The translations under genes were made by a program, and so were the position numbers. Shown here piece after piece: positions 19,870-29,554 of a DNA stretch of 64,000 nucleotides. How positions within the stretch are numbered: position 1 is the first letter of the stretch; every line of letters begins with the position of its first letter. The notes beneath the pieces are model-generated. The model was not told the DNA's origin. It did not search any database and was given only the letters and a program-made list of their open reading frames with translations. Location: assembly GCF_020687385.1 (NCBI RefSeq), contig NZ_JAJEQM010000004.1:124001-188000 (forward strand), written 5' to 3'. This stretch comes from Hominilimicola fabiformis (GTDB lineage Bacteria > Bacillota > Clostridia > UBA1381).

Positions 19870-22173
19870 ATGGTTGAATATATTAAAATCGCCGTATTCT
19901 TTTCGATTGGGGTGTATATTTACGAACGCATAGACATTGCGTTTGCATTAATTTTTCTTTTGTCCCTTATAATGGTATTGACAGTTGTGTCGGTTTTTAA
20001 ACATAAATTCAATACAAAAATACTTGTTATGATGACGGCGCTTGTTATGGGCACAGTTCTTTGCAATGCCCAAGTAAGCGAAAATGCGCATGATTTGTAT
20101 AAGTATGAAGGGCGGTATGTGACTGCCGTCGGGCGCGTGTGCGAGATACCGCAGGACAGTGAAGAAGATGAAAATGTACGATATGTAATTGATGTGCGTA
20201 AAGTAAATAATGAAAAGGTAAGGGATAAAATCCTTCTTACTTCCGATAATAAGCTGGAATACGGTGATACTGTAACTTTCAGCGGATTTATCAACGAACT
20301 TCCTGAAAAATTGAATAGAAATGGCTTTGATTATAAGAAATATTATAAAAAATTGGGGATTTTCTTTAAATCATATAGCAGTGAAGTTAAACTTTCGGAC
20401 GAAGTGATAAAAGATTATTCACCATATGCGATTAACAATTCGTTTAAGAACTCAATTTCAAAATTAATTGACAAGCATTACAAGGGCGATTACAATGCGA
20501 TAATGAAAGCTGTGCTGATAGGGGATAAAAAAGAATTTTCGGACGATTTTGATAAGATACTTACCAAAACGGGTACGAAAAGATATTTTTATTCTTCGTA
20601 TCTTCATATAATGCTTTTAATGTCCTTAATAACGCTTGTTTTGGGCATATTCAAAAAGAGGACACGCGATATTTTGACGGTGTTTCTTCTTATTATATAT
20701 GCTTTCGCAAATGCAAACAATACCGTTTCGGTCAGATTGGCTGTGATGATATCGGTAATTATATTTACCGAAAGTAAATTCGGACGTAAATATTATCCGG
20801 ATATAGTCGGTATAACGTTGCTTGCGGTCGGAGCGGCAAATCCGATAATGCTGTTTGACGCAGGATTTGTGATGTCGGTGCTGTCGGCAATTATGATATA
20901 TTACTTTTACGACTGTGTGCACGGTAAACTTAAATTTATACATATAAAATACATTCGCAGACTTTTTGCGATAGGCATAATTTGTACAATCGGACTTTTG
21001 CCTGTTTCAGCGTACTTTTTCGGTGCTGTTTCGATATATTCTATTGTTTTGTCAATAATAATGTTGCCTTGTGTGACGGTGATTATGGTGCTTGCACCGA
21101 TTTTGCTTGTAATGCTTGCGGTATTCAACACCGCACCGCTGTTTAAACAGGCGGTTGACTGTGTGCTGTTTATACTAAAACTTGTGCCGACAATTTCATA
21201 TAAACTCGGTCTTGTATCGCATACAGTTGCAAAACCGAATTTGTTATTACTTATTATATACACTCTTGCCGTTGTCGGCGGAGTGAAATATATTAAGAAG
21301 AAAAACAGTCAAATGCGTATTGCGATTTTTGTTTTGGCGGCATTGATGACTTCATATGTAATAGGCGAAGTGATTAGTACAAATAATGTGGAAATTACAT
21401 TCGTCAATGTCGGTCAGGGTGACGGTGCGGTAATTCAAGCACCGTACCGATTTAATGTGCTTATAGACGGCGGCGGTGGTAATTCGTATTCTGATTACAA
21501 CCCCGGTGAAAAGGTGTACCTTGATTATCTTGAAACAGAGGGGATAACAAAGGCAGACAGTGCGTTTGTTAGTCATTATCATCAAGACCATGTGCAGGGA
21601 ATTATAGCGGCAATGGAGAATATAAAGGTAAGAAATTTATTTCTGCCCGATAATATGGAGGGCAGTGAATGGCGTGTGGCACTTGAAAATACCGCAAGGG
21701 AAAACGGCACGACAGTGCATTACATTTCACAGGAAACACTTCTTACTTATAATAACGGAATGACAATAAGAATTATTCCTCCGTCAAATAAGACAGGGTT
21801 AAGTGATGATGAAAATGATACTTCATATGTGTATTACGTTGAGTATAAAGGTTTTTCTGCAACATTTACAGGTGATATGTCAGCATTTGCCGAAAAGAAT
21901 TTGATTGATGACGGAAAAGCAGACAAAACGAACTTGTTAAAGGTTGCACATCACGGCTCGAATACCGCAACGTGTGAAGAATGGGTTGAAAAATTAACTC
22001 CCGAATATGCGGTTATAAGCGTCGGTGAGAATAATCCATATAATTTGCCGAATGACGATGTACTTGAAAGACTGGAAAATGCACAGGTTTTTCGTACTGA
22101 TTATGACGGCGATATAAAATTTATAATACATAAAAACGGCAGTGCCGAAACTGATATATATAATAGGAGATAA
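19870..22173 (+). CDS. comEC: ComEC/Rec2-family DNA-uptake channel protein
   Basis: At 767 residues it has the usual ComEC length and order: an N-terminal membrane/OB-like region (about 1-190), a multi-pass competence domain (about 230-490) and a C-terminal metallo-beta-lactamase-like domain (about 505-760). The last shows VGQGDGAVIQAPYR, LIDGGGG, the metal motif SHYHQDHVQG and HHGSNTATCE. ComEC passes one DNA strand through the cytoplasmic membrane in natural transformation. The usual SGLH motif at the start of the competence domain is changed to SSYLHIMLLMSL, so the family member is divergent. The ribosome binding site is AAGGAG. holA begins two bases after the stop, an arrangement known in many Firmicutes. 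Confidence 0.92.
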   Translation: MVEYIKIAVFFSIGVYIYERIDIAFALIFLLSLIMVLTVVSVFKHKFNTKILVMMTALVMGTVLCNAQVSENAHDLYKYEGRYVTAVGRVCEIPQDSEEDENVRYVIDVRKVNNEKVRDKILLTSDNKLEYGDTVTFSGFINELPEKLNRNGFDYKKYYKKLGIFFKSYSSEVKLSDEVIKDYSPYAINNSFKNSISKLIDKHYKGDYNAIMKAVLIGDKKEFSDDFDKILTKTGTKRYFYSSYLHIMLLMSLITLVLGIFKKRTRDILTVFLLIIYAFANANNTVSVRLAVMISVIIFTESKFGRKYYPDIVGITLLAVGAANPIMLFDAGFVMSVLSAIMIYYFYDCVHGKLKFIHIKYIRRLFAIGIICTIGLLPVSAYFFGAVSIYSIVLSIIMLPCVTVIMVLAPILLVMLAVFNTAPLFKQAVDCVLFILKLVPTISYKLGLVSHTVAKPNLLLLIIYTLAVVGGVKYIKKKNSQMRIAIFVLAALMTSYVIGEVISTNNVEITFVNVGQGDGAVIQAPYRFNVLIDGGGGNSYSDYNPGEKVYLDYLETEGITKADSAFVSHYHQDHVQGIIAAMENIKVRNLFLPDNMEGSEWRVALENTARENGTTVHYISQETLLTYNNGMTIRIIPPSNKTGLSDDENDTSYVYYVEYKGFSATFTGDMSAFAEKNLIDDGKADKTNLLKVAHHGSNTATCEEWVEKLTPEYAVISVGENNPYNLPNDDVLERLENAQVFRTDYDGDIKFIIHKNGSAETDIYNRR

Positions 22174-22175
22174 GA

Positions 22176-23213
22176 ATGGCGGAAAAGAAAAACGGAAATT
22201 TGTTAAAACTGAAAAAACAGCTTAAAGAGGGTATTTTAGCGCCTTTGTATGTGTTTTACGGTGAGGAGGATTACCTGCGTGAAATGTACGTTGATAGGGT
22301 AAAAGACTGCGTTCCGGACGGCGGATTCCCCGACTTTAACCACATAAAAATTGAAGGCCGTGACGTTGCGTTTTCGGAATATGACGATGCATGGGAAAGC
22401 TTCCCGATGATGGCGGATAAAAAGCTGATACACATTAAGGACAGCGGTATTTTTCAGTTGAAAAGCGGAAAAGATGAGGCATCGACAGAAGAAAAAAAGG
22501 AATTTTGGACCGAAAAGTTTAAAAGAATATCTGACGATACAGTCGTGATTTTCGATGAAACAGCGGTTGATAAAAGAAGTGCTTTGTATAAGGCGGCGGC
22601 AAAGGTCGGCTCAGTGGTTGAATTTACTTATTTGAGTGAGGCTGACCTTGTGACGTGGGTTGTCAAGCAATTTCTGAACGCAAAAAAGAAGATTTCAAAA
22701 GAAAATGCGTATTACCTTATAACCATATGTGACAGTGGTTTGGCGAGTATTAATAATGAAATTAAAAAGCTGATTGATTTTTGTGATGAAGAAATATATA
22801 AAACCGATATTGACAGAGTTGTTTCAAAGTCAATGGAAGTTATCGTTTTTGAACTCACTGATGCGATTATGCTCGGCAATACACAAAAGGCAATGGAAAC
22901 GCTTGCTGATTTAAAAACGGTCAAAGAAAATGTGTTTACGCTTATATATTTAATGCTTTCGACATTTGAAAAAATGCTTCGTGTAAAATTAATGAACGGT
23001 GCGCCACAAGCGGAGGTGGCATCGGAAATAGGCGTTCCGTTGTTCGTTGCAAGAAAATATATAAACAGCACAAAAGGCTTTTCGGAGGATTCGCTTGTTT
23101 GGATGGTAAGGCGAGTTGCGGAGATTGACTTGGCGATAAAAGAAGGACGTATTGAAGATTGGAATGCATTGGAACAATATGTTGCGGAATGTATTTACAG
23201 AAGTCACAGATAA
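22176..23213 (+). CDS. holA: DNA polymerase III delta subunit
   Basis: The 345 residues match the clamp-loader delta subunit: the N-terminal LAPLYVFYGEEDYLREMYVDR signature (shared family motif F.GEE..L), an AAA+-like fold without a P-loop, WVVKQFLNAKKKISKENAYYL in the lid region and the C-terminal collar helices ending ALEQYVAECIYRSH. Delta opens the beta sliding clamp during replication. It starts two bases after comEC with GGAGAT upstream, so it is co-transcribed. No anomaly is seen; this is a housekeeping gene. Confidence 0.93.
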   Translation: MAEKKNGNLLKLKKQLKEGILAPLYVFYGEEDYLREMYVDRVKDCVPDGGFPDFNHIKIEGRDVAFSEYDDAWESFPMMADKKLIHIKDSGIFQLKSGKDEASTEEKKEFWTEKFKRISDDTVVIFDETAVDKRSALYKAAAKVGSVVEFTYLSEADLVTWVVKQFLNAKKKISKENAYYLITICDSGLASINNEIKKLIDFCDEEIYKTDIDRVVSKSMEVIVFELTDAIMLGNTQKAMETLADLKTVKENVFTLIYLMLSTFEKMLRVKLMNGAPQAEVASEIGVPLFVARKYINSTKGFSEDSLVWMVRRVAEIDLAIKEGRIEDWNALEQYVAECIYRSHR

Positions 23214-23239
23214 AATTTATATAAAAAGAGGGAGAAATT

Positions 23240-26200
23240 ATGAAAAAACAACTTATTGCAGTGGTATCTGCGTTGGCAATGACGTTTACGTCATTACCGT
23301 GTGTGAGCATTGCGGCGGAAATTGTGCCGAAACCCGTTTTACAGTACACGTTTGACGGAAACAAACAGCTTGCCGACCAAAACGGCAAGAATGAATTGAA
23401 ACTGTCGGGCGGTGCAAGTGTAACTGATGACGGTAACAAGGGTAAAGGTCTTTTGCTTGACGGTACGGACGGCTATGCCGAATTGCCGGATAATATTCTG
23501 TCAAGCGATATGACGATTACAACGTGGGTGAAGATTAATAAATTCACAACATGGGGCAGAGTTTTCGATTTTGGTACTGACTCAAACCAAAACTTTTTCT
23601 TTGCACCGTACAGCGGCGGTGCTTCAAGAGTGGAGATAAAAAACGGTGCAACCGTTGATACAATGGATTGTACGCAGGAAACCGCAAAAGATTGGGTAAA
23701 CTATGCGATAACAATTAAAGGCGATACCGTTTCATATTACAGAAACGGCAGACTTATAAAGAGTAAGTCGGGTATAAAGGATATATCCGAACTTACAAAC
23801 ACTGCTAATTATATAGGTAAGTCGCACTATGACGGTGACGCATATTTGTCGGCGGTAGTGGACGATTTCAGAGTTTATAACACCGCACTTTCACAGGACG
23901 AAATATTAAAAGTTATGTCTGACGGTGAAATAAATGCCGATGTTATGCTTGATTCCTATGCGATAAACGATGAACAGATTGTGACAGGCGACAGTATAAC
24001 TTTACCGCAGGCGGACGGTATCGTGTGGAATGAAACAGATAATCTTGGATTGGTAAATGTTGAAACAGGTGAGGTTAAGCATAATAAAACCGCCGAAACA
24101 GTAACACTTGTGCAGTCATACGGCAACACAGAAAGAGAGTATACACTGTATGTGACGGGCAGTGAGGAAGATCCTTATTCGATTAATATTGACGCTTCGG
24201 ACAGAAGTAAGGACGTTTCGGACGATATGTGGGGATTGTTCTTCGAGGATATTAACTCTGCCGCAGACGGCGGACTTTATGCGGAAATGGTGCAAAACCG
24301 TTCTTTTGAAAAGAGTGATGAAAAAGAAGGACATTTATATAATTGGGGACTTTATTCAATATATAAAGAGCCTAACAGAGAGGACGGCAAATATTATACC
24401 GCCGAAAATATACAGGTTAAAACAGATAAACCGATGAACGAAAATAATCCTACATATATTACCATTCCGAAAGGTGAAATGATTTGTAATGACGGTTTTT
24501 ATGACGGAACCGAATGGGATTGCGATAAAGGTACATCTTTCAGCGGAATGAAATTTAAAAATGGCGAAAAATATGATTTTTCGGTATATGCACGCGGCGA
24601 GGGTGAACTGACGGTGTCGTTGGGAATTGTAATAGATGAACATAAGGCTAGTTTTGAGGTTGAACCTTTTAATGAGGCTGCTGCCGTTATAAAATGTAAT
24701 TCAAAAGACGATTGGAAAAAGTATTCTGTTACATTCACTGCTGACGAAGAACTTGAAAGTGACGGCAGCGGAATTATTGTTACAAATACAGGCGACAGTG
24801 ACCTTGATGTAGATATGGTATCGCTTATGCCGGAGGATACATACAAAGGGCACGGCTTGCGTAAGGATTTGATGGAACAGCTTGAGGCAATGCACCCTAA
24901 ATTCTTGCGCTTTCCGGGAGGTTGTGCCGTTGAGGGACAGACGATGGATACGGCTTGGAACTGGAAAGATACAATCGGTGATGTGTCGGAGCGTAAGGAA
25001 ATGATAAACATATGGAATCCGTCTGCGACAGAGCCGTATATGATGACTTATGGACTTGGTTTTTATGAGTATTTCCAAATGTGCGAGGACTTGGGTATGG
25101 AGCCTGTTCCGATTTTGAATTGCGGTATTGCGTGTCAAGTCCGCAGCGGAAGTGCGACGGACGAAGAACACCTTGTTCCTATGGACAAATTACAGCCGTA
25201 TATTGACGATGCGCTTGACCTTATCGAATTTGCAAACGGTACTGATGAAAGTAATGAATGGGTGCAAAAGCGTATTCAAATGGGACATAAAGAGCCGTTT
25301 AATATGAAGTACATAGGTATCGGAAATGAGCAGTACGGCGATATTTACTTTGAAAGATACGAAGAATTTGCAAAGCAGATACACGAAAAATATCCCGATA
25401 TTAACCTTGTAACAACGTCAGGTACTGCGTCAAGCGGAAGTTCAAATGACCTTGCATGGAATTGGGCGAATGAGCATGAGGAGCTTGCCGACCGTATGGA
25501 CGAGCATTATTATGAAACAGCCGATTGGTTCAGACAGCACGCTTACAGATATGATAATTACAGACGTGACACAAATACAAAGGTATTTTTGGGTGAATAT
25601 GCGTCAAAGGGTAATGCTTGGTATAACGCACTGTCAGAGGCGGCGTTTATGACAGGTCTTGAAAGAAATGCGGACGTTGTGCGTATGGCGAGCTACGCGC
25701 CTATGTTTGCGAAGTATGGCAATACACAGTGGTCGGCGGCGGATATGATTTGGTTTAATAATTCGGATTACGTTCTTACACCGAATTATTACGTTCAGTC
25801 ACTGTTCTCAAATAATCAAGGAGATTATTCTTTGCCGACAGAGGTTAAACTGAACGGTATCGAAAAAGACGACGCACTTAAAGGCGGTGTTGCAGTTGGA
25901 AGTTGGGGAACACATAATGAATTTAAAGATATAAGATTATATTCGGGTGATACTATCGGTGTATTGACGCCAAGTGAGTCTGAAGAATATGATGATGAGG
26001 ACGATTATAACTTAGATGAAGAATATGATGAGGACGATTATAATTTAGAAGATCGGGGTTGGAAGATTGGCAAAGGCGAATGGACAATGAATAAAGAAGG
26101 CACACTTGTCCAATCCTCTGATGAAACAGGTGCGATATGTTATTTTCCGTATCCGGATAACAGACAATATACTTTGTCGCTTAAAGCACGCAAATTGAGC

Positions 26201-27334
26201 GGCGGCGAGGGTTTCCAAATAGGAGTTGCGGCAGATGATGCATTGAATTATTACAGAGTTAATATAGGCGGTTGGGGCAATACAACCGCAAAGATACAGC
26301 ACATTGTAAACGGTGTAAGTTCTTCTTCCGGTAACGTTGCGGAACAGTCATATGTCGGTAACGTGCATATAAATGATAATGAATGGTATGACGTTACGGT
26401 TGAAGTGACTGATGATGAAATCAAAGCATATTTGAATGATGAATTTATATGCTCATATAAAAAGCCTAAGGAATACGGCCCTGTGTATTCGTCAAGCGTG
26501 TATGATGAGGAAACAGGTGACGTTATCGTTAAGGTTGTTAATACAATGGACAGTGATGTAAATATCGGAATGAATGTATCGGGCGAAACGGTAACGTCAA
26601 ATATCGCAAAGACAACTGTTATGTCGGGCGATACAAATTTGGAAAACAGTCTTGATAATAAAAATGCAATCGTACCGAAAGAAATTGAATTAACAAATGC
26701 AAGCAATAACTTTACATATAATGCGCCTGCCGATTCATTCAGTATTATAAGACTTAAAACAGGAAACGGCGGAAGTAAAGCGTATATTTCTGGATATGAG
26801 GACGGCACATTCAGACCGGATAATACAATAACCCGTGCTGAGGTTGCGGCAATTATAGCAAGATGTTCGGCTGATTTTGACGAAAATAAGACGTATTCAA
26901 GTAATTTTACCGATGTATCGGGTGATGAATGGTATGCGAATTATGTCGGATATGCCGCTGAAAAGGGGTATATTTCGGGTTACGATGGCGGCCCATTTAA
27001 GGCTGACATAGATATAACACGCGGAGAATTGGCGGTTATTTTGAGTAAATACGGCTCATTTGACGGAGATGGAATATGTACAGAATTTTCAGATGTGCCA
27101 AACGATTATTATGCAACAGGATATATAAAGTCGTTGTATGATGAAAATATCGTAAGCGGATATGAGGACGGCACGTTTAAGCCTGATAATTCAGTAACTC
27201 GCGCGGAGGCGGTTACAATGATGAATAAAGTGCTTGGTAATCCGATAGCGGAAAATGCAGAAAATCCGTTCGGTGATGTTTCACCAAATCATTGGGCGTA
27301 TAATCAAATTATGACTGCAGTACAGGGAAAGTAG
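23240..27334 (+). CDS. SLH-anchored GH51 alpha-L-arabinofuranosidase with LamG-like domains
   Basis: A signal peptide (MKKQLIAVVSALAMTFTSL...) follows GAGGGAG. The order is: LamG/concanavalin-like domain (about residues 32-235), a short Ig-like segment (about 240-310), the GH51 region from IDASDRSKDVSDDMWGLFF onward, and three SLH repeats (about 1175-1364). The acid/base Glu697 lies in IGIGNEQYG and the nucleophile Glu786 in VFLGEYASKGN. A second concanavalin-like sugar-binding module (about 940-1075, FQIGVAADDALNYYRVNIGG) is inserted in the C-terminal beta domain. GH51 enzymes remove alpha-L-arabinofuranosyl side chains from arabinan or arabinoxylan; the anchors put this one on the cell surface. 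An acidic tandem duplication (EEYDEDDYNL) sits just before the inserted module. The cytoplasmic homologue at 40436-42754 shares the inserted domain. Confidence 0.95.
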   Translation: MKKQLIAVVSALAMTFTSLPCVSIAAEIVPKPVLQYTFDGNKQLADQNGKNELKLSGGASVTDDGNKGKGLLLDGTDGYAELPDNILSSDMTITTWVKINKFTTWGRVFDFGTDSNQNFFFAPYSGGASRVEIKNGATVDTMDCTQETAKDWVNYAITIKGDTVSYYRNGRLIKSKSGIKDISELTNTANYIGKSHYDGDAYLSAVVDDFRVYNTALSQDEILKVMSDGEINADVMLDSYAINDEQIVTGDSITLPQADGIVWNETDNLGLVNVETGEVKHNKTAETVTLVQSYGNTEREYTLYVTGSEEDPYSINIDASDRSKDVSDDMWGLFFEDINSAADGGLYAEMVQNRSFEKSDEKEGHLYNWGLYSIYKEPNREDGKYYTAENIQVKTDKPMNENNPTYITIPKGEMICNDGFYDGTEWDCDKGTSFSGMKFKNGEKYDFSVYARGEGELTVSLGIVIDEHKASFEVEPFNEAAAVIKCNSKDDWKKYSVTFTADEELESDGSGIIVTNTGDSDLDVDMVSLMPEDTYKGHGLRKDLMEQLEAMHPKFLRFPGGCAVEGQTMDTAWNWKDTIGDVSERKEMINIWNPSATEPYMMTYGLGFYEYFQMCEDLGMEPVPILNCGIACQVRSGSATDEEHLVPMDKLQPYIDDALDLIEFANGTDESNEWVQKRIQMGHKEPFNMKYIGIGNEQYGDIYFERYEEFAKQIHEKYPDINLVTTSGTASSGSSNDLAWNWANEHEELADRMDEHYYETADWFRQHAYRYDNYRRDTNTKVFLGEYASKGNAWYNALSEAAFMTGLERNADVVRMASYAPMFAKYGNTQWSAADMIWFNNSDYVLTPNYYVQSLFSNNQGDYSLPTEVKLNGIEKDDALKGGVAVGSWGTHNEFKDIRLYSGDTIGVLTPSESEEYDDEDDYNLDEEYDEDDYNLEDRGWKIGKGEWTMNKEGTLVQSSDETGAICYFPYPDNRQYTLSLKARKLSGGEGFQIGVAADDALNYYRVNIGGWGNTTAKIQHIVNGVSSSSGNVAEQSYVGNVHINDNEWYDVTVEVTDDEIKAYLNDEFICSYKKPKEYGPVYSSSVYDEETGDVIVKVVNTMDSDVNIGMNVSGETVTSNIAKTTVMSGDTNLENSLDNKNAIVPKEIELTNASNNFTYNAPADSFSIIRLKTGNGGSKAYISGYEDGTFRPDNTITRAEVAAIIARCSADFDENKTYSSNFTDVSGDEWYANYVGYAAEKGYISGYDGGPFKADIDITRGELAVILSKYGSFDGDGICTEFSDVPNDYYATGYIKSLYDENIVSGYEDGTFKPDNSVTRAEAVTMMNKVLGNPIAENAENPFGDVSPNHWAYNQIMTAVQGK
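25982..26052 (+). repeat. In-frame acidic tandem duplication in the GH51 gene
   Basis: Two copies of a ~35-bp unit (25982-26017 and 26018-26052) encode EEYDDEDDYNLD and EEYDEDDYNLED in the linker before the inserted sugar-binding module. The copies are nearly identical, so the duplication is recent. The cytoplasmic GH51 lacks it. Confidence 0.85.
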
Positions 27335-27339
27335 TCCAC

Positions 27340-27540
27340 TACGAAAGCCACTCTTTGAGGAGAGGTGTCACGAAGTGACGGAGAGGTGGCAGATGCGATA
27401 TAACATAAGTAGGGGACAACACCTCGACGTCCCACATATGCTAACCGTAGTGGCGGTCATTGGCCGCCCATTGAAGAAAACACAAAAAGGGCGACCGATG
27501 ATCGCCCCTACGAAAGCCACTCTTTAAAGGAGTGGTGGCA
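27340..27540. repeat. Dispersed intergenic repeat element (two partial copies)
   Basis: Two related stretches (27340-27391 and 27490-27540) share TACGAAAGCCACTCTTT and end in GTGGC, and the first contains the hairpin GTCACGAAGTGAC. The second is preceded by GGGCGACCGATGATCGCCCC, whose reverse complement occurs at 34953-34974. A GGCGGTCATTGGCCGCC hairpin lies between them (27452-27468). The same family forms the tandem array at 34950-35475. No coding potential is seen. Confidence 0.8.
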
Positions 27541-27562
27541 AAAAAATAAAAGGAGAAACACA

Positions 27563-28426
27563 ATGAAAAGAGAAGATATAAACATACGTGATCCATTCAT
27601 ATTGCCGTATGAGGGCAAATATTACCTATACGGCTCACGCGGAAGTGAAGTGTGGGAGGACAACGCGACAGGGCTTGACGTATACGTCAGTGACGACCTT
27701 GAAAATTGGTCTGAACCAAAAGAGATATTTACGCGAACGGCAGATTTTTGGGCGGACAGACATTATTGGGCGCCCGAAGTCTATGCGTACAACGGCGCAT
27801 TCTATATGTTTGCGTCATTCAAATCGGCGGACAGATGTCGCGGAACTATGGTGTTAAAGGCAGACAAGCCGGACGGCAAATTTACGGTACACAGTGAGGG
27901 TACAATTACACCGCCGGATTGGGAATCGCTTGACGGCACGTTATACATAAGCAAAAGCGGTAAGCCGTATATGATTTTCTGCCATGAATGGGTACAGGTA
28001 AATGACGGTGAAATGTGTGCGATTGAAATGAGTGCAGATTTAAAAAGAGCAGTCGGTGAACCGATTTTGTTGTTTAAAGCGAGTGAGGCGAGCTGGATTG
28101 CCGAGGCACAGAAAAACAAAGGTATATACGTTACGGACGGTCCGTTTCCGTACAGATGTGATGACGGTACGTTACTTTTGCTATGGTCAAGTATGGGCGA
28201 AGAAGGATATACAGAGGCTATTGCAGTGTCGGATAACGGCGACATAGACGGTAATTGGGTACAACGTGACGAACTGCTGTTTAAAAAAGACGGCGGACAC
28301 GGTATGATTTTCAAAACGTTTGATGACAAATTATTGTTATTATTACATTCGCCGAACAAGCATCCGCTTGAACGTCCTGCGTATTTTGAACTTGAGGATA
28401 AAAACGGAATGTTGTATGTGAAATAG
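27563..28426 (+). CDS. Glycoside hydrolase family 43 enzyme, cytoplasmic
   Basis: The 287 residues have the five-bladed beta-propeller signature of GH43: NIRDPFILPYEGKYYLYGSR at the N-terminus (catalytic base Asp in RDP), FWADRHYWAPEVYAYNGAFY, a middle Asp in ESLDGTLYIS, and VTDGPFPYR where the general acid normally lies. That last position reads Asp, not the Glu of many GH43 enzymes; I believe a subgroup shares this, but it should be checked. No signal peptide is present, so the substrate is an imported oligosaccharide. The ribosome binding site is AAAGGAG. GH43 members are mostly arabinofuranosidases or xylosidases, fitting the flanking GH51 gene. The lipoprotein gene starts ten bases downstream. 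Confidence 0.88.
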   Translation: MKREDINIRDPFILPYEGKYYLYGSRGSEVWEDNATGLDVYVSDDLENWSEPKEIFTRTADFWADRHYWAPEVYAYNGAFYMFASFKSADRCRGTMVLKADKPDGKFTVHSEGTITPPDWESLDGTLYISKSGKPYMIFCHEWVQVNDGEMCAIEMSADLKRAVGEPILLFKASEASWIAEAQKNKGIYVTDGPFPYRCDDGTLLLLWSSMGEEGYTEAIAVSDNGDIDGNWVQRDELLFKKDGGHGMIFKTFDDKLLLLLHSPNKHPLERPAYFELEDKNGMLYVK

Positions 28427-28436
28427 GGGAAAAGTG

Positions 28437-29507
28437 ATGAAAAAAACAATATCTATAATTATAATTATTGCGATGTGTGCAATGTTTGCGTCTTGCGGCG
28501 GTGTGAAGAACGAAGTATCCGATACAGAACAGCCGACGCTCATGGATACAATGAGCCTTGAAGAAAAAGTCGGACAAATTCTGTTTGTGCGTTGCGTTGA
28601 GGACGAACAAACAGATGATTTAATGAGTATAAAACCGGGCGGAATATTGATGTTCGGACGTGACTTTGAGGGACTTACAAAAGACGAAGTAAAAGAAAAA
28701 ATACAGAGTTATCAAGATAAAAGCGACATACCGCTTATAATCGGTGCGGACGAGGAGGGAGGAACGGTTGTAAGAGTAAGTTCAAACCCTAATCTTGCAC
28801 CCGAAAAATTCAAGTCGCCGCAAGAGATTTACAATGAGGGCGGAATGGACGCAGTAGTTGAAAATGCAACGGAAAAATCGGAACTCCTTTTGAGCTTGGG
28901 AGTTAATATGAATCTTGCACCCGTTGCGGACGTTTCGACAAATCCGTCTGATTATATGTATGACAGAAGTCTTGGACAAAATGCGGAAGTTACGGCTGAT
29001 TTCGTTTCAAAGACGGTAACGGCAATGAATAACGCAGGAATTATGAGCGTATTAAAGCATTTTCCCGGATATGGCGGTGTAGGCGGTGACAGTCATCAAG
29101 GCACTGTTTATGACGACAAAACTGCCGAGAGTATACGCGAAAACGACTTGCTTCCGTTTAAAGCCGGAATTGAGGCAGGTGCAAGCAGTGTGCTTGTGGC
29201 ACATAATACGGTAAATGCACTTGACAGTGAAAACCCCGCGTCACTTTCGCCGACAATTCACAATATGCTCAGAGATGAGTGCGGTTTTGACGGTGTTATA
29301 ATGACAGACGACATTGCTATGGGTGCAGTCGCAGATATGGAGAATGTATACGTTAAAGCGGTAAATGCGGGTAACGACTTACTTATAACGACCGATTATC
29401 AAACAGGTTATAATCAGATTTTAAATGCGGTTAAATGCGGTGAAATCAGTGAAGAGACACTAAACAGTGCAGTAGAGCGAGTGCTTAAGATGAAAGGGCA
29501 AATATAA
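28437..29507 (+). CDS. GH3 NagZ-type beta-N-acetylhexosaminidase lipoprotein
   Basis: A lipoprotein signal (MKKTISIIIIIAMCAMFASC) with lipobox FASC is followed by a GH3 TIM barrel: KPGGILMFGRD, IGADEEGGTVVRV, NMNLAPVADVSTNPSD, the loop KHFPGYGGVGGDSHQGTV carrying the His/Asp dyad of NagZ enzymes, and MTDDIAMGAV. NagZ enzymes remove beta-linked N-acetylglucosamine from muropeptides or chitooligosaccharides; the lipid anchor places it outside the membrane. A GTG three bases earlier is possible, but spacing from AGGGGA favours this ATG. It is the second gene of an operon with GH43 and ends at a strong terminator. At about 356 residues it has only the catalytic domain. Confidence 0.92.
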   Translation: MKKTISIIIIIAMCAMFASCGGVKNEVSDTEQPTLMDTMSLEEKVGQILFVRCVEDEQTDDLMSIKPGGILMFGRDFEGLTKDEVKEKIQSYQDKSDIPLIIGADEEGGTVVRVSSNPNLAPEKFKSPQEIYNEGGMDAVVENATEKSELLLSLGVNMNLAPVADVSTNPSDYMYDRSLGQNAEVTADFVSKTVTAMNNAGIMSVLKHFPGYGGVGGDSHQGTVYDDKTAESIRENDLLPFKAGIEAGASSVLVAHNTVNALDSENPASLSPTIHNMLRDECGFDGVIMTDDIAMGAVADMENVYVKAVNAGNDLLITTDYQTGYNQILNAVKCGEISEETLNSAVERVLKMKGQI

Positions 29508-29510
29508 AAC

Positions 29511-29538
29511 AAAGGCTGTCGAAATCGACAGCCTTTTA
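29511..29538. terminator. Bidirectional terminator between nagZ-like and EAL genes
   Basis: AAAGGCTGTCGA pairs with TCGACAGCCTTT. T runs occur on both strands and the element sits between convergent genes. Confidence 0.88.
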
Positions 29539-29554
29539 TAATGTCTGTAATTTA

